A DNA stretch of 24,559 nucleotides from Porticoccaceae bacterium (GTDB lineage: Bacteria; Pseudomonadota; Gammaproteobacteria; Pseudomonadales; Porticoccaceae). The stretch lies in assembly GCA_023255165.1 (NCBI GenBank), contig JALRJD010000231.1, positions 1 to 24,559 of the forward strand, given 5' to 3'. Position 1 is the stretch's first letter, and every line of letters starts with the position of its first letter. Positions 24,531 to 24,559 of this stretch are shown one piece after another. A model generated the notes under the pieces. The model was given only the letters and a program-made list of their open reading frames with translations, searched no databases and was not told the DNA's origin. The position numbers and the translations under genes are program-made.

Positions 24531-24559
24531 AAGGACGGGCGCGGGACCGGGCCAGGGAT

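Larger units (their letters stand above)
24307..24559. other. Right-end intergenic stretch without a recognised gene
   Basis: These 253 bases hold no convincing coding region. The longest reading frames are short and lack family features. On the minus strand TATAGA (24324-24329) may be the -10 box of the ada-like gene. On the plus strand there is a promoter-like element near 24429, a T6-flanked imperfect repeat around 24386-24426, and a hairpin near 24507-24530. The plus-strand signals point to a transcript leaving the window; its identity cannot be told from what is here. Confidence 0.6.

Overview
The window looks like chromosomal core DNA from a gammaproteobacterium of moderate GC content. 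The gene order rpsB-tsf-pyrH-frr-uppS-cdsA-dxr-rseP-bamA-ompH-lpxD-fabZ-lpxA-lpxB-rnhB-(KASIII)-dnaE matches the conserved E. coli/Pseudomonas cluster. The divergent map-glnD-dapC order matches the Pseudomonas arrangement. A Pseudomonadales or Cellvibrionales-type bacterium is a reasonable guess, but the sequence alone does not fix the genus. I see no phage, transposon, CRISPR, tRNA or rRNA signal.

Layout. Positions 1-17639 are one unidirectional minus-strand array of 17 genes. From its promoter side (right) to the window edge (left) these are rpsB, tsf, pyrH, frr, uppS, cdsA, dxr, rseP, bamA, ompH/skp, lpxD, fabZ, lpxA, lpxB, rnhB, a FabH-like ketoacyl synthase, and the 5' two thirds of dnaE, which is cut by the window start. 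Positions 17640-18007 hold a divergent control region. It contains an extended -10 promoter with a GC-rich discriminator and a likely S2-autoregulated leader for rpsB, and the start region of map. Positions 18008-23434 are plus-strand map, glnD, dapC and nth. Positions 23431-24306 are a minus-strand Ada-like alkylation-repair gene converging on nth. The last ~250 bases contain no recognisable gene, but have a promoter-like element and a hairpin pointing out of the window.

How the genes work together. The array joins translation (S2, EF-Ts, ribosome recycling factor) and UMP kinase to envelope building: undecaprenyl-PP, CDP-diacylglycerol, the MEP isoprenoid step, the RseP envelope-stress protease, the outer-membrane protein assembly pair BamA/Skp, and lipid A synthesis LpxD/LpxA/LpxB with FabZ supplying hydroxyacyl balance. 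It ends with RNase HII and the replicative polymerase. Genes are tightly packed, many with 1-4 base overlaps. The right-hand block handles N-terminal methionine removal, nitrogen signalling (GlnD), lysine/diaminopimelate synthesis (DapC) and DNA repair (Nth, Ada-like).

This is mostly an ordinary core region, and I found no convincing new system. The points most worth checking are: dnaE has no ATG/GTG/TTG start and seems to begin at ATA or CTG; a KASIII gene sits between rnhB and dnaE; the Nth iron-sulphur cysteines have atypical spacing; LpxA has proline at the acyl-chain ruler position; and hairpins after rpsB and after tsf may grade expression.
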